NCBI GenBank assembly: GCA_032718475.1
Contig: JAUCBJ010001151.1
Span: 1 to 64,000, forward strand
DNA from: Nemertoderma westbladi
Taxonomy: Eukaryota; Xenacoelomorpha; Nemertodermatida; Nemertodermatidae
DNA: 64,000 bases
Reading direction: 5' to 3'
Below the pieces are notes generated by a model. That model had not been told where the DNA came from. It was given only the letters and a program-made list of their open reading frames with translations, and did no database searches. The position numbers and the translations under genes were made by a program. Within the stretch, counting starts at the first letter, position 1; every line of letters begins with the position of its first letter. Positions 44,756-58,300 of this stretch are shown here, piece by piece.

Positions 44756-47700
44756 ACCTGGAAGTCGACTACACTAAAAACTCAGACCTGTAGGCGCCGA
44801 ACCTGGAGTACCTGGAAGTCGACTACACCAAAAACCCAGACCTGTAGGCGCCGAACCTGGAGTACCTGGAAGTCGACTACACCAAAAACCCAGACCTGTA
44901 GGCGCCGAACCTGGAGTACCTGGAAGTCGACTACACCAAAAACCCAGACCTGTAGGCGCCGAACCTGGAGTACCTGGAAGTCGACTACACCAAAAACCCA
45001 GACCTGTAGGCGCCGAACCTGGAGTACCTGGAAGTCGACTACACTAAAAACCCAGACCTGTAGGCGCCGAACCTGGAGTACCTGGAAGTCGACTACACTA
45101 AAAACCCAGACCTGTAGGCGCCGAACCTGGAGTACCTGGAAGTCGACTACACCAAAAACCCAGACCTGTAGGCGCCGAACCTGGAGTACCTGGAAGTCGA
45201 CTACACCAAAAACCCAGACCTGTAGGCGCCGAACCTGGAGTACCTGGAAGTCGACTACACCAAAAACCCAGACCTGTAGGCGCCGAACCTGGAGTACCTG
45301 GAAGTCGACTACACCAAAAACCCAGACCTGTAGGCGCCGAACCTGGAGTACCTGGAAGTCGACTACACTAAAAACCCAGACCTGTAGGCGCCGAACCTGG
45401 AGTACCTGGAAGTCGACTACACCAAAAACCCAGACCTGTAGGCGCCGAACCTGGAGTACCTGGAAGTCGACTACACCAAAAACCCAGACCTGTAGGCGCC
45501 GAACCTGGAGTACCTGGAAGTCGACTACACCAAAAACCCAGACCTGTAGGCGCCGAACCTGGAGTACCTGGAAGTCGACTACACCAAAAACCCAGACCTG
45601 TAGGCGCCGAACCTGGAGTACCTGGAAGTCGACTACACTAAAAACCCAGACCTGTAGGCGCCGAACCTGGAGTACCTGGAAGTCGACTACACCAAAAACC
45701 CAGACCTGTAGGCGCCGAACCTGGAGTACCTGGAAGTCGACTACACCAAAAACCCAGACCTGTAGGCGCCGAACCTGGAGTACCTGGAAGTCGACTACAC
45801 CAAAAACCCAGACCTGTAGGCGCCGAACCTGGAGTACCTGGAAGTCGACTACACCAAAAACCCAGACCTGTAGGCGCCGAACCTGGAGTACCTGGAAGTC
45901 GACTACACCAAAAACCCAGACCTGTAGGCGCCGAACCTGGAGTACCTGGAAGTCGACTACACCAAAAACCCAGACCTGTAGGCGCCGAACCTGGAGTACC
46001 TGGAAGTCGACTACACCAAAAACCCAGACCTGTAGGCGCCGAACCTGGAGTACCTGGAAGTCGACTACACCAAAAACCCAGACCTGTAGGCGCCGAACCT
46101 GGAGTACCTGGAAGTCGACTACACCAAAAACCCAGACCTGTAGGCGCCGAACCTGGAGTACCTGGAAGTCGACTACACCAAAAACCCAGACCTGTAGGCG
46201 CCGAACCTGGAGTACCTGGAAGTCGACTACACCAAAAACCCAGACCTGTAGGCGCCGAACCTGGAGTACCTGGAAGTCGACTACACCAAAAACCCAGACC
46301 TGTAGGCGCCGAACCTGGAGTACCTGGAAGTCGACTACACTAAAAACCCAGACCTGTAGGCGCCGAACCTGGAGTACCTGGAAGTCGACTACACCAAAAA
46401 CCCAGACCTGTAGGCGCCGAACCTGGAGTACCTGGAAGTCGACTACACCAAAAACCCAGACCTGTAGGCGCCGAACCTGGAGTACCTGGAAGTCGACTAC
46501 ACCAAAAACCCAGACCTGTAGGCGCCGAACCTGGAGTACCTGGAAGTCGACTACACCAAAAACCCAGACCTGTAGGCGCCGAACCTGGAGTACCTGGAAG
46601 TCGACTACACCAAAAACCCAGACCTGTAGGCGCCGAACCTGGAGTACCTGGAAGTCGACTACACCAAAAACCCAGACCTGTAGGCGCCGAACCTGGAGTA
46701 CCTGGAAGTCGACTACACCAAAAACCCAGACCTGTAGGCGCCGAACCTGGAGTACCTGGAAGTCGACTACACCAAAAACCCAGACCTGTAGGCGCCGAAC
46801 CTGGAGTACCTGGAAGTCGACTACACCAAAAACCCAGACCTGTAGGCGCCGAACCTGGAGTACCTGGAAGTCGACTACACCAAAAACCCAGACCTGTAGG
46901 CGCCGAACCTGGAGTACCTGGAAGTCGACTACACCAAAAACCCAGACCTGTAGGCGCCGAACCTGGAGTACCTGGAAGTCGACTACACCAAAAACCCAGA
47001 CCTGTAGGCGCCGAACCTGGAGTACCTGGAAGTCGACTACACCAAAAACCCAGACCTGTAGGCGCCGAACCTGGAGTACCTGGAAGTCGACTACACCAAA
47101 AACCCAGACCTGTAGGCGCCGAACCTGGAGTACCTGGAAGTCGACTACACCAAAAACCCAGACCTGTAGGCGCCGAACCTGGAGTACCTGGAAGTCGACT
47201 ACACCAAAAACCCAGACCTGTAGGCGCCGAACCTGGAGTACCTGGAAGTCGACTACACCAAAAACCCAGACCTGTAGGCGCCGAACCTGGAGTACCTGGA
47301 AGTCGACTACACCAAAAACCCAGACCTGTAGGCGCCGAACCTGGAGTACCTGGAAGTCGACTACACCAAAAACCCAGACCTGTAGGCGCCGAACCTGGAG
47401 TACCTGGAAGTCGACTACACCAAAAACCCAGACCTGTAGGCGCCGAACCTGGAGTACCTGGAAGTCGACTACACCAAAAACCCAGACCTGTAGGCGCCGA
47501 ACCTGGAGTACCTGGAAGTCGACTACACCAAAAACCCAGACCTGTAGGCGCCGAACCTGGAGTACCTGGAAGTCGACTACACCAAAAACCCAGACCTGTA
47601 GGCGCCGAACCTGGAGTACCTGGAAGTCGACTACACCAAAAACCCAGACCTGTAGGCGCCGAACCTGGAGTACCTGGAAGTCGACTACACCAAAAACCCA

Positions 47701-49847
47701 GACCTGTAGGCGCCGAACCTGGAGTACCTGGAAGTCGACTACACCAAAAACCCAGACCTGTAGGCGCCGAACCTGGAGTACCTGGAAGTCGACTACACCA
47801 AAAACCCAGACCTGTAGGCGCCGAACCTGGAGTACCTGGAAGTCGACTACACCAAAAACCCAGACCTGTAGGCGCCGAACCTGGAGTACCTGGAAGTCGA
47901 CTACACCAAAAACCCAGACCTGTAGGCGCCGAACCTGGAGTACCTGGAAGTCGACTACACCAAAAACCCAGACCTGTAGGCGCCGAACCTGGAGTACCTG
48001 GAAGTCGACTACACCAAAAACCCAGACCTGTAGGCGCCGAACCTGGAGTACCTGGAAGTCGACTACACCAAAAACCCAGACCTGTAGGCGCCGAACCTGG
48101 AGTACCTGGAAGTCGACTACACCAAAAACCCAGACCTGTAGGCGCCGAACCTGGAGTACCTGGAAGTCGACTACACCAAAAACCCAGACCTGTAGGCGCC
48201 GAACCTGGAGTACCTGGAAGTCGACTACACCAAAAACCCAGACCTGTAGGCGCCGAACCTGGAGTACCTGGAAGTCGACTACACCAAAAACCCAGACCTG
48301 TAGGCGCCGAACCTGGAGTACCTGGAAGTCGACTACACCAAAAACCCAGACCTGTAGGCGCCGAACCTGGAGTACCTGGAAGTCGACTACACCAAAAACC
48401 CAGACCTGTAGGCGCCGAACCTGGAGTACCTGGAAGTCGACTACACCAAATACCCCGACCTGTAGGCGCCGAACCTGGAGTACCTGGAAGTCGACTACAC
48501 CAAAAACCCAGACCTGTAGGCGCCGAACCTGGAGTACCTGGAAGTCGACTACACCAAAAACCCAGACCTGTAGGCGCCGAACCTGGAGTACCTGGAAGTC
48601 GACTACACCAAAAACCCAGACCTGTAGGCGCCGAACCTGGAGTACCTGGAAGTCGACTACACCAAAAACCCAGACCTGTAGGCGCCGATCCTGGAGTACC
48701 TGGAAGTCGACTACACCAAAAACCCAGACCTGTAGGCGCCGAACCTGGAGTACCTGGAAGTCGACTACACCAAAAACCCAGACCTGTAGGCGCCGAACCT
48801 GGAGTACCTGGAAGTCGACTACACCAAAAACACAGACCCGTAGGCGCCGAACCTGGAGTACCTGGAAGTCGACTACACCAAAAACCCAGACCTGTAGGCG
48901 CCGAACCTGGAGTACCTGGAAGTCGACTACACCAAAAACCCAGACCTGTAGGCGCCGAACCTAGAGTACCTGGAAGTCGACTACACCAAAAATTCAGACC
49001 TGTAGGCGCCGAACCTGGAGTACCTGGAAGTCGACTACACCAAAAACCCAGACCTGTAGGCGCCGAACCTGGAGTACCTGGAAGTCGACTACAGTACACC
49101 AAAAACTCAGACCTGTAGGCGCCGAACCTGGAGTACCTGGAAGTCGACTACACCAAAAACCCCGACCTGTAGGCGCCGAACCTGGAGTACCTGGAAGTCG
49201 ACTACACTAAAAACCCAGACCTGTAGGCGCCGAACCTGGAGTACCTGGAAGTCGACTACACCAAAAACCCAGACCTGTAGGCGCCGAACCTGGAGTACCT
49301 GGAAGTCGACTACACCAAAAACCCAGACCTGTAGGCGCCGTACCTGGAGTACCTGGAAGTCGATTACACCAAAAACCCAGACCTGTAGGCGCCGAACCTG
49401 GAGTACCTGGAAGTCGACTACACCAAAAACCCAGACCTGTAGGCGCCGAACCTGGAGTACCTGGAAGTCGACTACACCAAATACCCGACCTGTAGGCGCC
49501 GAACCTGGAGTACCTGGAAGTCGACTACACCAAAAACCCAGACCTGTAGGCGCCGAACCTGGAGTACCTGGAAGTCGACTACACCAAAAACCCAGACCTG
49601 TAGGCGCCGAACCTGGAGTACCTGGAAGTCGACTAAACCAAAAACCCAGACCTGTAGGCGCCGAACCTGGAGTACCTGGAAGTCGACTACACCAAAAACC
49701 CAGACCTGTAGGCGCCGAACCTGGAGTACCTGGAAGTCGACTACACCAAAAACCCAGACCTGTAGGCGCCGAACCTGGAGTACCTGGAAGTCGACTACAC
49801 TAAAAACCCAGACCTGTAGGCGCCGAACCTGGAGTACCTGGAAGTCG
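44756..49847. repeat. 54-bp satellite/minisatellite array, about 94 copies
   Basis: Head-to-tail units start ACCTGGAAGTCGACTACACC and end GGCGCCGAACCTGGAGT. Most copies are identical; a CACTAAAA variant recurs among early copies (44770, 45040, 45098, 45366, 45634 and so on), and the right edge (48450-49500) has more substitutions plus small indels. Each unit holds a SalI-type GTCGAC and GGCGCC palindrome and three ACCTG(G/T)A cores. Since 54 is a multiple of three and four of the six frames lack stops, very long open frames exist on both strands (1404 and 920 codons). They have no ATG-based start of note and no domain, so I do not call genes. Confidence 0.97.
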
Positions 49848-51874
49848 TAATAACGTGCCTCTGTAACCAGCTCCTTTCCCTTTGCTAATTTAACATTGAG
49901 GCGGGTCTTTTATATCAAAGAACAATAATCAGTTTATATTAATTGTTCTTTTGACATCCCTGACTCCTGCACTGCACTCAACTCATAGATTCTGCATTGC
50001 TGCACATCAGGGGCGGTATTCATAAATGTGACTAACTAGGAACTTAGTCCTAGTCACAGCAAGTTAGTAAGTGCTTGTACTAATTCGGTATTCAGAGAAG
50101 TTGGTGCTACTTATTACTACCGTATTTAGTACTAGTTGTTGCTAAACTCGTATTCATAGAATTTAGTCTTACTTAAGTTAGTATTAGCTGTAACTTAAAT
50201 TTCTAGTCACATGAAGATGTGACTAAGTTGGTAAGACCGCTTACTTATTGCATATTGGCCTTCATACATACAGTATGGTTATTATGTTATTGACGACTCC
50301 GGCCACATTATACTCTCTCTTGTTTTTCTAGCATTCTGTGTTCATTGCAAATGTGTTGTTGCAGAGAAACTGTCAAATGTAACGACATAAAGCTTTTTGT
50401 TTTTTAAATCCGACTTAAATTTCCAAATTTCAGCTTACATTCTTGAATGGTGAGATTGCTCCCGAACGGTCCGCTTCCGTTGAAAATGTGTTTCGCTAAA
50501 GAATTCTACCATTCGCGAACTTTCGCAAGATGAAAAAGCGGTAGCGTTCCCACTTCACTCTTTTCCTCTCTATTACCAAATGTAAATAATGGTATTCGAT
50601 AATGGTAGCCAATTGATTTATCGCCTTACTAAAAATATTAATTTTTCACTAAAATTTTAACAGGAAATCACTAAAATATTCAGTTTCCACTAAAATCTAT
50701 TAATTAACATTAAATCTATTAATTATAAATTATTGCTAAAATGTGGAAAGGACAGCTTACAGTGCCACGTTATTCTAACCTAAATAATGAAGGGATTTTA
50801 TTAAAACAGCCGTAACAGATGTATTTTTGATGATTCAAAAATATATTTTAGTGATAATTAAATTGAGTGGAGGAAATATATATTTGATAACGAAAAAAAA
50901 TTACTGGAAAACAGGAATTGTTTCAGTGACCAATAAAATTAATGGGTTTAATGTAGGCTACCAATACTAGTAAAACAGTATACCACTAAACATAGAGACA
51001 TGCCGGGCATCCTGCTCCTTTCCCTTAATGAGAATTTAACATTGAGGCGGGATATTAATTCGCCAAGATGGGATTTGCGTCCTCCAGTTCACCCCCCCCC
51101 CCCCCCCCCCCCCCCCTGTCTCACTTTTCGAACGCCCCCAAGTGCATATTGAGACTTTCTTGAACTATAAACTAGTCTAGTAGTATAGTAGGATAGGTAG
51201 CTATGATTATCTGTAGTAAGTGTTCCACAATCAATGGCCAACACAGCGGTTGTGAGTTCAAAATGAAGTTAAAAGCTAAAAGTAAATATTTGTGCGCGGT
51301 AAATGGTAGATCAGTTTAAGTAATTGGTGTAAAAGGTAAGTTACAAAACAGAATTTGTACTTAATTTTTATTTGGCACTAAACAATATGGGACATGTAAC
51401 TATACAATACGTACTAGAGAAACTTAGTTAGAAATATACGAAATAGTACAAAAGTTATGATTTCTTTTAGAATAACTATTAGCATTAATAATATTGACTT
51501 ACAAATGTCAGTTTAATTCGAGCGACGCCACCATTGGATGTTCATTATTAGTTAACCTCTTGGGAATGGACTTACTGGAGAGGTTACTGATAATTAATAT
51601 AATTACTACATTAGGTAAATTAATTTTAATAATATTTTGATATTAAACTTTTACTATTATCATAATTAATTAAACAACACTGCTACATTCAAACTACTTT
51701 TCATTATCGGAATATTGTCTCCCCGCCTCACATAATAGGCTAATAATGAAGTTATCTTGCATCCATACCCATGCATTCCATTCTTGTAAGAAAAAGAAAT
51801 TAAAAACAACATTTAACCAACGAAAAAGGGAACAACATATTTTGAGTCAGATATCGTTACTCGATAGTTCTTTG
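49848..51874. other. Non-coding sequence with repeat fragments and a 25-C tract
   Basis: No gene was seen. CTCCTTTCCCTT...AATTTAACATTGAGGCGGG occurs at about 49871-49907 and again at about 51015-51051. The segment 50010-50235 (GGGGCGGTATTCATAAAT..., with GTGACTA/TAGTCAC inverted motifs and repeated TTAGT words) looks like a dispersed repeat. A run of about 25 C lies at 51092-51116. Confidence 0.5.
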
Positions 51875-52285
51875 GGCTCGTTCATAAATGACGTCACGGC
51901 TTTGCTGCTAAATTTAACAACCGACCCCCCCCCCCCCCCCCCCCCCCTCCCGACGCAACATCACGTCACAAAAATAACAAAATATATTTTCGATTAAATT
52001 AATATCGAATATAACACCTTCTTTATATCTGTGAGAGTAAAATAAAGTGACAAGATACTTGGGTACAGTGCACACAACATTGCATATATAATAACTAAAC
52101 TCAGTCTAGTATATTTATTGACGAGATTTCCCACAGCGGGGATAATTTAAATAGATTTACTAAACTAAAGGCACACTATCATATTGTGTGACGTCACGTA
52201 AGCGTCTACCAGAGTCACCGGTATGTCGCACATTTGTTTACCCCCCCCCCCCCTGCCCGTGACGTCATTATTGTATGAACGGCCC
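51875..52285. mobile_element. 411-bp MITE-like element with TGACGTCA-containing TIRs and poly-C tracts
   Basis: The left end GGGCTCGTTCATAAATGACGTCACGG matches the inverted right end GGGCCGTTCATACAATAATGACGTCACGGG imperfectly. Both are followed inward by long C/G tracts (C at 51925-51947; C at 52241-52253). A third TGACGTCA lies at 52189-52196. No coding capacity. A target duplication could not be fixed with confidence. It ends 81 bp from the stop codon of the neurobeachin-like gene, so the gene's 3' UTR probably runs into it. Confidence 0.65.
52114..52119 (-). terminator. Candidate poly(A) signal AATAAA for the neurobeachin-like gene
   Basis: The nearest minus-strand AATAAA downstream of the stop at 52366, about 250 bp away and inside the MITE. 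A plausible signal, but AT-rich sequence makes chance matches likely. Confidence 0.3.
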
Positions 52286-52365
52286 ATATGGCCAATAAAA
52301 TAACCATTATTGATTATTGCAAAAATTACATCGGAAGGAATACCAGAAAATATTAAGGTCGCAGC

Positions 52366-55300
52366 CTAGGAGTAGTAGTCCTGGTAATCGGGATGCCACT
52401 TATAGAAGTTAACGTTGAGAATAACGACTTGGCCGCCGGACAGACCCGTAATGATGTGGCGGTTATCGTGACTCAGCCCGACGTGATGGACGGCGGCTGG
52501 GAGACTCTTATACGTGTAAAGGCACTGGTAGTCGTGGCAACGCCAGATGCGCACGAGATTGTTGTTGCGACCCGCTGCGACTAGATACTCACCGTCCTGC
52601 GTAGTCGTCATAGCGACGGCGTCGTCGTCGCAGACAACGCCCCACATCCACTTCCCGTTGACGTGGTACCGGGACATAAAGGCTTTATCGTACGCCACGT
52701 ATATGTACCCCGAGGCGGAGTTCAGATGCACCAACCGGGGCGAGAGAGCGCCCGTCTCGGCGAGGGCGTCCTGGGAGGGGCGAAGGGCGCGCACCAGATC
52801 CCCTTGCACCGTGTGCACCAGAACCGCACCGCCGGTGCTGCAACTAACCACCAAGCCCAACTCGGCGCTCACAGCCGCGTCTGCCACCTCGGTTTCGTGG
52901 CCCGTGAGTATCGCGATGGGCAACCCGGTGTCCCCCCCGACCGGGCTGGCCGACACCACGGCCCCCGCCGCCGCGCTCCAGTACCAGACCAAGAGCGTGG
53001 CGTCCCGACTTCCGGTGACCACGTAGTAATCCGAACAACTAGACCGCGTCTCGCTCCGAGCCATACACGTTATAACATCGTAATGGCCGTAAACAACCTG
53101 ATCCAATTTACAATCCGACTCGACCGAGAAAACCCGAAAACTTCGATCCCAGTAGCCACAGGCCATAACGTGACGACTATCGGAGCTCACTATAAAGTTT
53201 CTGCTACTGAGGACGACAGAGCTGCGGTTAAACAACGACGCGTCCAGGAATCGTTTATCCGTCATGCCGTACTCGAAGTACACATCCATATCGAGGACGT
53301 CCTGAACTACCGACTTCTCGGTGGAAGTCGCGCTCGGATTGGCCCATTTATGGATCCCGTACATTTGGTTGTGGGAGATTGTGACGACGGTGGGAGTCGG
53401 GGCGTCGGTGTTGCATCGAAGGTGGAGAACCGCCGAGTTGGAAGGGAGCTTCAAGGTTTGCGCGAGTTGGGCGTTCTGGGCGCAGCCCGCGCCCAGCAGC
53501 GGGGGCGACAGGTGCAGCGCGGAGCCGCGGGGTGGATGCGGCCCGAGTAGCAGCTGACTGGGCGTCTGGCCGAAGCAACGGATCTGGGAGCGAACCGCGT
53601 CGCGAGTAACCGCATCCGGGATCCTCTCGAGGTCTACCGCGCCCTCGTAAGTGAGATAATAAAAGACGTTGAGAGCGCGAACAGCCGCGGGGCCGCGCTG
53701 CTTGAACCCGAAAATAAGATCGACCCATTGGTGGATCTGACACGACACTATCTCGGACTCGAGAGCGGCTCTGTGTAACCTAATAAACTCCTCCGGGCTT
53801 CCACCAGACCACGGAGGCAACTCGACATCGCCAACCTCCACACCGTCCTCGCGTCTACCGAACACGAACCCATTGTCATTACAGAATGCCTCCGGGAGGT
53901 AAAACAACTCAGGGATAAGTTCCTTAACGTCCGAACTGTCCCGCTGACAGTTAGCCCACGCCTGTCTCATCGAACTGAAAGTTCGATCTGCATGATCAAA
54001 CTTACCTCCCTGTAAATGCAGGAAGTAGGTCGTGAAAGGTTCAACTCGTACCAAATAGGCAAGCACGAAGCCCGCTGTGGAGTAGTGGGTCCCGTAATGG
54101 AAGGGAGGGATTCTTTCATCATCCCACGATTGGTAGCGCTTACGGAAGAACTCAGCTCGCGAGGGATTCAAAGCACCGATGGGTTGACTGAGATCCCGGT
54201 AGTTGCTCGAAAGAGATAGATCCAACTGATCCGACTCGTAATTGGATAGGATCCAAGGGAACACCGGGTATTGGTTCAGGTCGTTGTAAGAACGACCGGC
54301 GATCGTGTTGAGGAACATTAGATACTGGAAATTGGATATTTCGCGTCGTTGCCAACGTGACATCATATTGGAGGCGGTTAGAAGTTGCCGTGGAGACGCC
54401 AGTGACATTCGACGCGTCTGCGGTACGCCATATTTACTTCCTATACCAACTCGGGGAAGGTAGCTGACAACCTTGCGAACTAACCGATTATCTTGAAAAT
54501 TTAGAAATACCGCAGTTTTGTTGCTTAGGAATATCTCGATGGCGGTGTTTTGTAGCATAAATCGACGAGAGAATACCGCTTTTATCTCTGAGAAATGCCA
54601 CCGGCCATGTAAATGTTCGCAGTATTGCAACAGTTTCGGATTTATTGACAGGCCACTGTCATCGTGAACTTCGAAAAACACATCGGCCGAAGTTACTGAT
54701 AAACTTCCAGAGATAACCAACGAAGGAGTAACCAACTCGCAGGGTTCCGATAACAGAATCGATGATGAAGGTGGTGCTGATGATTGTAGATTTATAGAAA
54801 CAACATCTAAATCTTCTACATCATCCAAAACTAGCGAGGTATCATCTTGGGTTGCTTGATTCGAAGGATCCATACATTGATCCACATTAACAGCATCTGT
54901 GGTGGTCGCATCTATAACATCGCGAGGTTTGGATGAGTTGAGTAAGGCCTCTCTATGGGTCGAGCCATACGGGTTGGGGACAAACCTACGACGACGACGT
55001 AAACGATCTTCCCACGAATCCAACTTCATAAACACCCCACTCTCAACATCCTCGCTATCACCAACATCCTTCCTCCAGATTTTCTGGTAATCACACATGA
55101 CACTAACTATCTTATTGAAGTTGCTGAGAGCCAAACGGTTGTCTCTTTTCCGGGATGTTGACAGCAAATTATCACACATTCGTTCCTCTTCTCGCCTTTC
55201 CATGGACGTTACGGCACAAACTTTCCCAAATGTCGCGTGTTTCTCAGTCTCTTCGTTGTGTTCCCTTGTCAGTATATAATGGGCTTCAGTAGCCACCCTC

Positions 55301-58300
55301 AGAAGGTGATCTTTCGTGGCCTGACTGAGTAAACGTCCTTCATTGACCAACTCAATAAATGCTAAACCTGCATTCTTTTGTATCGTATTCTGCCACTCCT
55401 GAGAGCAAAGCATCATCACCAACTCAACCACACCACCAGTGTTATTCATCTTGAGAGAGTGCAGGCCACCGCATAGAAGCTCCTGGCCATGACTACCAAT
55501 CAAAGTTTTATTCAAAAATGCAGAATAATCACAAAAAATATCTTTCAACAAGGGGGCCGCACTATTCAGGGACTGTTGCAGCTGCGTGGAAATCTCATAT
55601 GCAATGGTGGACCGATGGTCATTCATTTGCTGGGTGCCCTCAGTTGGAAAGCTTTCACTGTCAGAAACAAGATCAATATCAGACATAGCCTGTTTAACAT
55701 TTAACTCACAGTCATTATTATCATGAATGGCATCATTTTGAGATTCTATTGTCATTGGAATTTCTATATCGTCGCTGCAATCAGAAGGAGCCTTATGAAA
55801 TGTTCTTGGCTGTCGGTTCCCTTCTGGTTCCGTTGATGGAATATTCGACGGGAAAATAGTTTCTTTAACCTCGAGATCCGTGTCACTAACATCAGTGCCT
55901 GTATCCTCAGTCAGGGTGTTGTCAAAATTGATTTGAGATGTTGTTGAATTCTCTTTGAGGAATTTAGTAGAGTTCAAATTGGATGGTTGAGATTGTGTTA
56001 TAGCAGATACGCCCTTGGCGCCCACTGGTAGCCCAACTGCGCCCATTTGTCCATCAACATCTCCATTGCAATTGATAGGAACCTCAGTGTATTCTTCATT
56101 AATGTGGATTCTACCTTCATCGTGACTATCTGGCGATGCCACATTTGGAAACGGTTTGGAACTATCATCAAAAGGCAATCTTCTAAATAAACCACCGCCA
56201 TCTCCTTTTGTAGATCTCGATTTATTATTATCTGATATACCACTAGATTGTTTTCCTGATTTATTTTCTATTGTGTATTCGACCTGTATTTTTTCACCAA
56301 ATTCAAGGATAGTCATATTTTTTATTTCACCGCTCAAGGTTTCGTCATTACACGGGTCAGTACGGTGTTCAATACACTCTGAAGAAGTATCAAAGGGGGG
56401 TTGCGTTGCATATCTACCTCTCGACGTCTCAATATCATCAGCCAATGATTGTACAGACTGTGAATCTTCATCATCTGCATCACTTTGCAGATAAGTTGGC
56501 TGTTGTACCAAACCGGGATTCTCTGATGGGGTCAGAGGAACCCTTTCTGGCTCCAAAATATCCCGATAACGTCCAACCATCAGTATAGAGAGGAAATAAA
56601 CTACAACCAAAGCGATAAACTGTGAAGACTTTGAGTCATCAGCATCTCTATAGGAACAGGCTCGCAACCTACTAACATCTATCTCTTGCACAAACTTATC
56701 GATGTGTTTAATGTAGAGCATAGATGAGGATCCACCATAATCAACCATGATATCCTCGGAGGCGGCTATTAGACTCTGAATGGCATCCCGTCTAGTAGGC
56801 GATGATTCTAGTTTGAACCCAGGACGACTTCTATGCCTCACCTCAAGACAGTTACGCGCTGAGCAATATAGAACAATCCGTAAACACTGCCGCAAAATTC
56901 CACCAGAAGACATGTTCTTCTCTTGTTCTAAATGACTGAAACCAAGGGTGGAACCAAATACCATTACATCAACAATATTCAAAAGGCGATTGATAAAATT
57001 CACACCTTTTTCTAATTTAATACCGAGAGATGGTGATATTGTGTCATTGAGTTGAGATGTTGCGGACGAGAGAATGGCTATAATACCTCCACTGGCGTAA
57101 ATCAGGCTGTCAGCACATTGGGATACCAGATGGATTGTATTGTGTACGAATATGGCATTCTCAGTTGCAGAGACGAAGTCCATCACAGATTTCTGGCCGT
57201 GTGTCCTCCAAACCTGAAGGTCAGTTTCAATAGCAAACAGTAAGTCGGAGAGCAGTCGTTGGTGTAGCAGGGACCAACGGAAATCAGGAATCTGTAGACC
57301 AGTAGAGTTCCCCTGCGCTAAATAATTGGCTTGCGTAGCAGCAGGTTCGTAGTGAGTACTGCCTCCACTGTTTTCGTTACTCAATGCCTGACGGTGGTTG
57401 CTAGATTCATTGTGTAAAATATTCGAACTAACACCTTCATCATCGAAATGCGACGCAACTTCATCCAATACATTTTTCATAAAGTCGGTAACAAACTCTG
57501 GTACATCAGTATTGGTTTTATCGGTTTCAGTCATATTATTCTCAATATCCCCATTAGGCTGCTCGTTAACCCCAGATATACTACCGGTATTAGTTTTCTG
57601 ACTAACTAGTTGTTCATCGGGTACCACATTGTCTGCTGTACCCGAATATTTATTGCCGGGTGTGGCACTCTGGAATTGACTACGAACACGCTCAACATAG
57701 ACTTCATGGTCGGCACAGGTGACCCTGGAGTGGGCGATGGCGAGGGTGTCAACCCAGACCCGCCATCCTCCATACTCATACTTCATGGAATGGTACAGCA
57801 GCATTCTGAACAATGAGAACACTGTTTCATTTAGTTTAAACTCATCAGCATTTCGAATGTATATATAACCCAAAGACAACATCCAGTCTTGCCATATAGA
57901 GCACTGCAACAATCGTCTTCTATTCTCCCTACTGGTATTGAACAAAAGAACCATATCGGACAAGAATAGCCTCTTAACATAATGAAGTTCATTAGTTTCC
58001 TCTGAGGACTGGATGAGTTTCGCAACAAATTTCAGCAGACCGGCATTCATCAACGAGTAACTGGAGTCGACAATGGGGTGTCTACTCGTGTGGATCTGAG
58101 GGTCAGGTCGCTCTGTAAACAACTCGAATAAACCATTGTAAATTACCATGGAGAGTTGACAACCGTACAGCGACAAACGTTGACATAGCAATGGCCACAA
58201 CGCGTATGAGTCAACCAACTCAATTTTAACTTTATACGGAATATTTGCAAAGAAATAAGATATAATTTTTAAAGTCTTAATCTGTATTAAGTTATTATTG

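Noticed and set aside
44750-49102. Very long open frames of 1404 codons (plus) and 920 codons (minus) as repetitive proteins
   Set aside because: They follow from a 54-bp unit, a multiple of three, in which four of six frames have no stop. The plus frame has no ATG start, unit variants show no codon preference, and there is no domain.
52393-53557. Plus-strand open frames opposite the BEACH/WD40 region
   Set aside because: They are shadows of the GC-rich 3' half of the neurobeachin-like gene, with no independent start context or domains.
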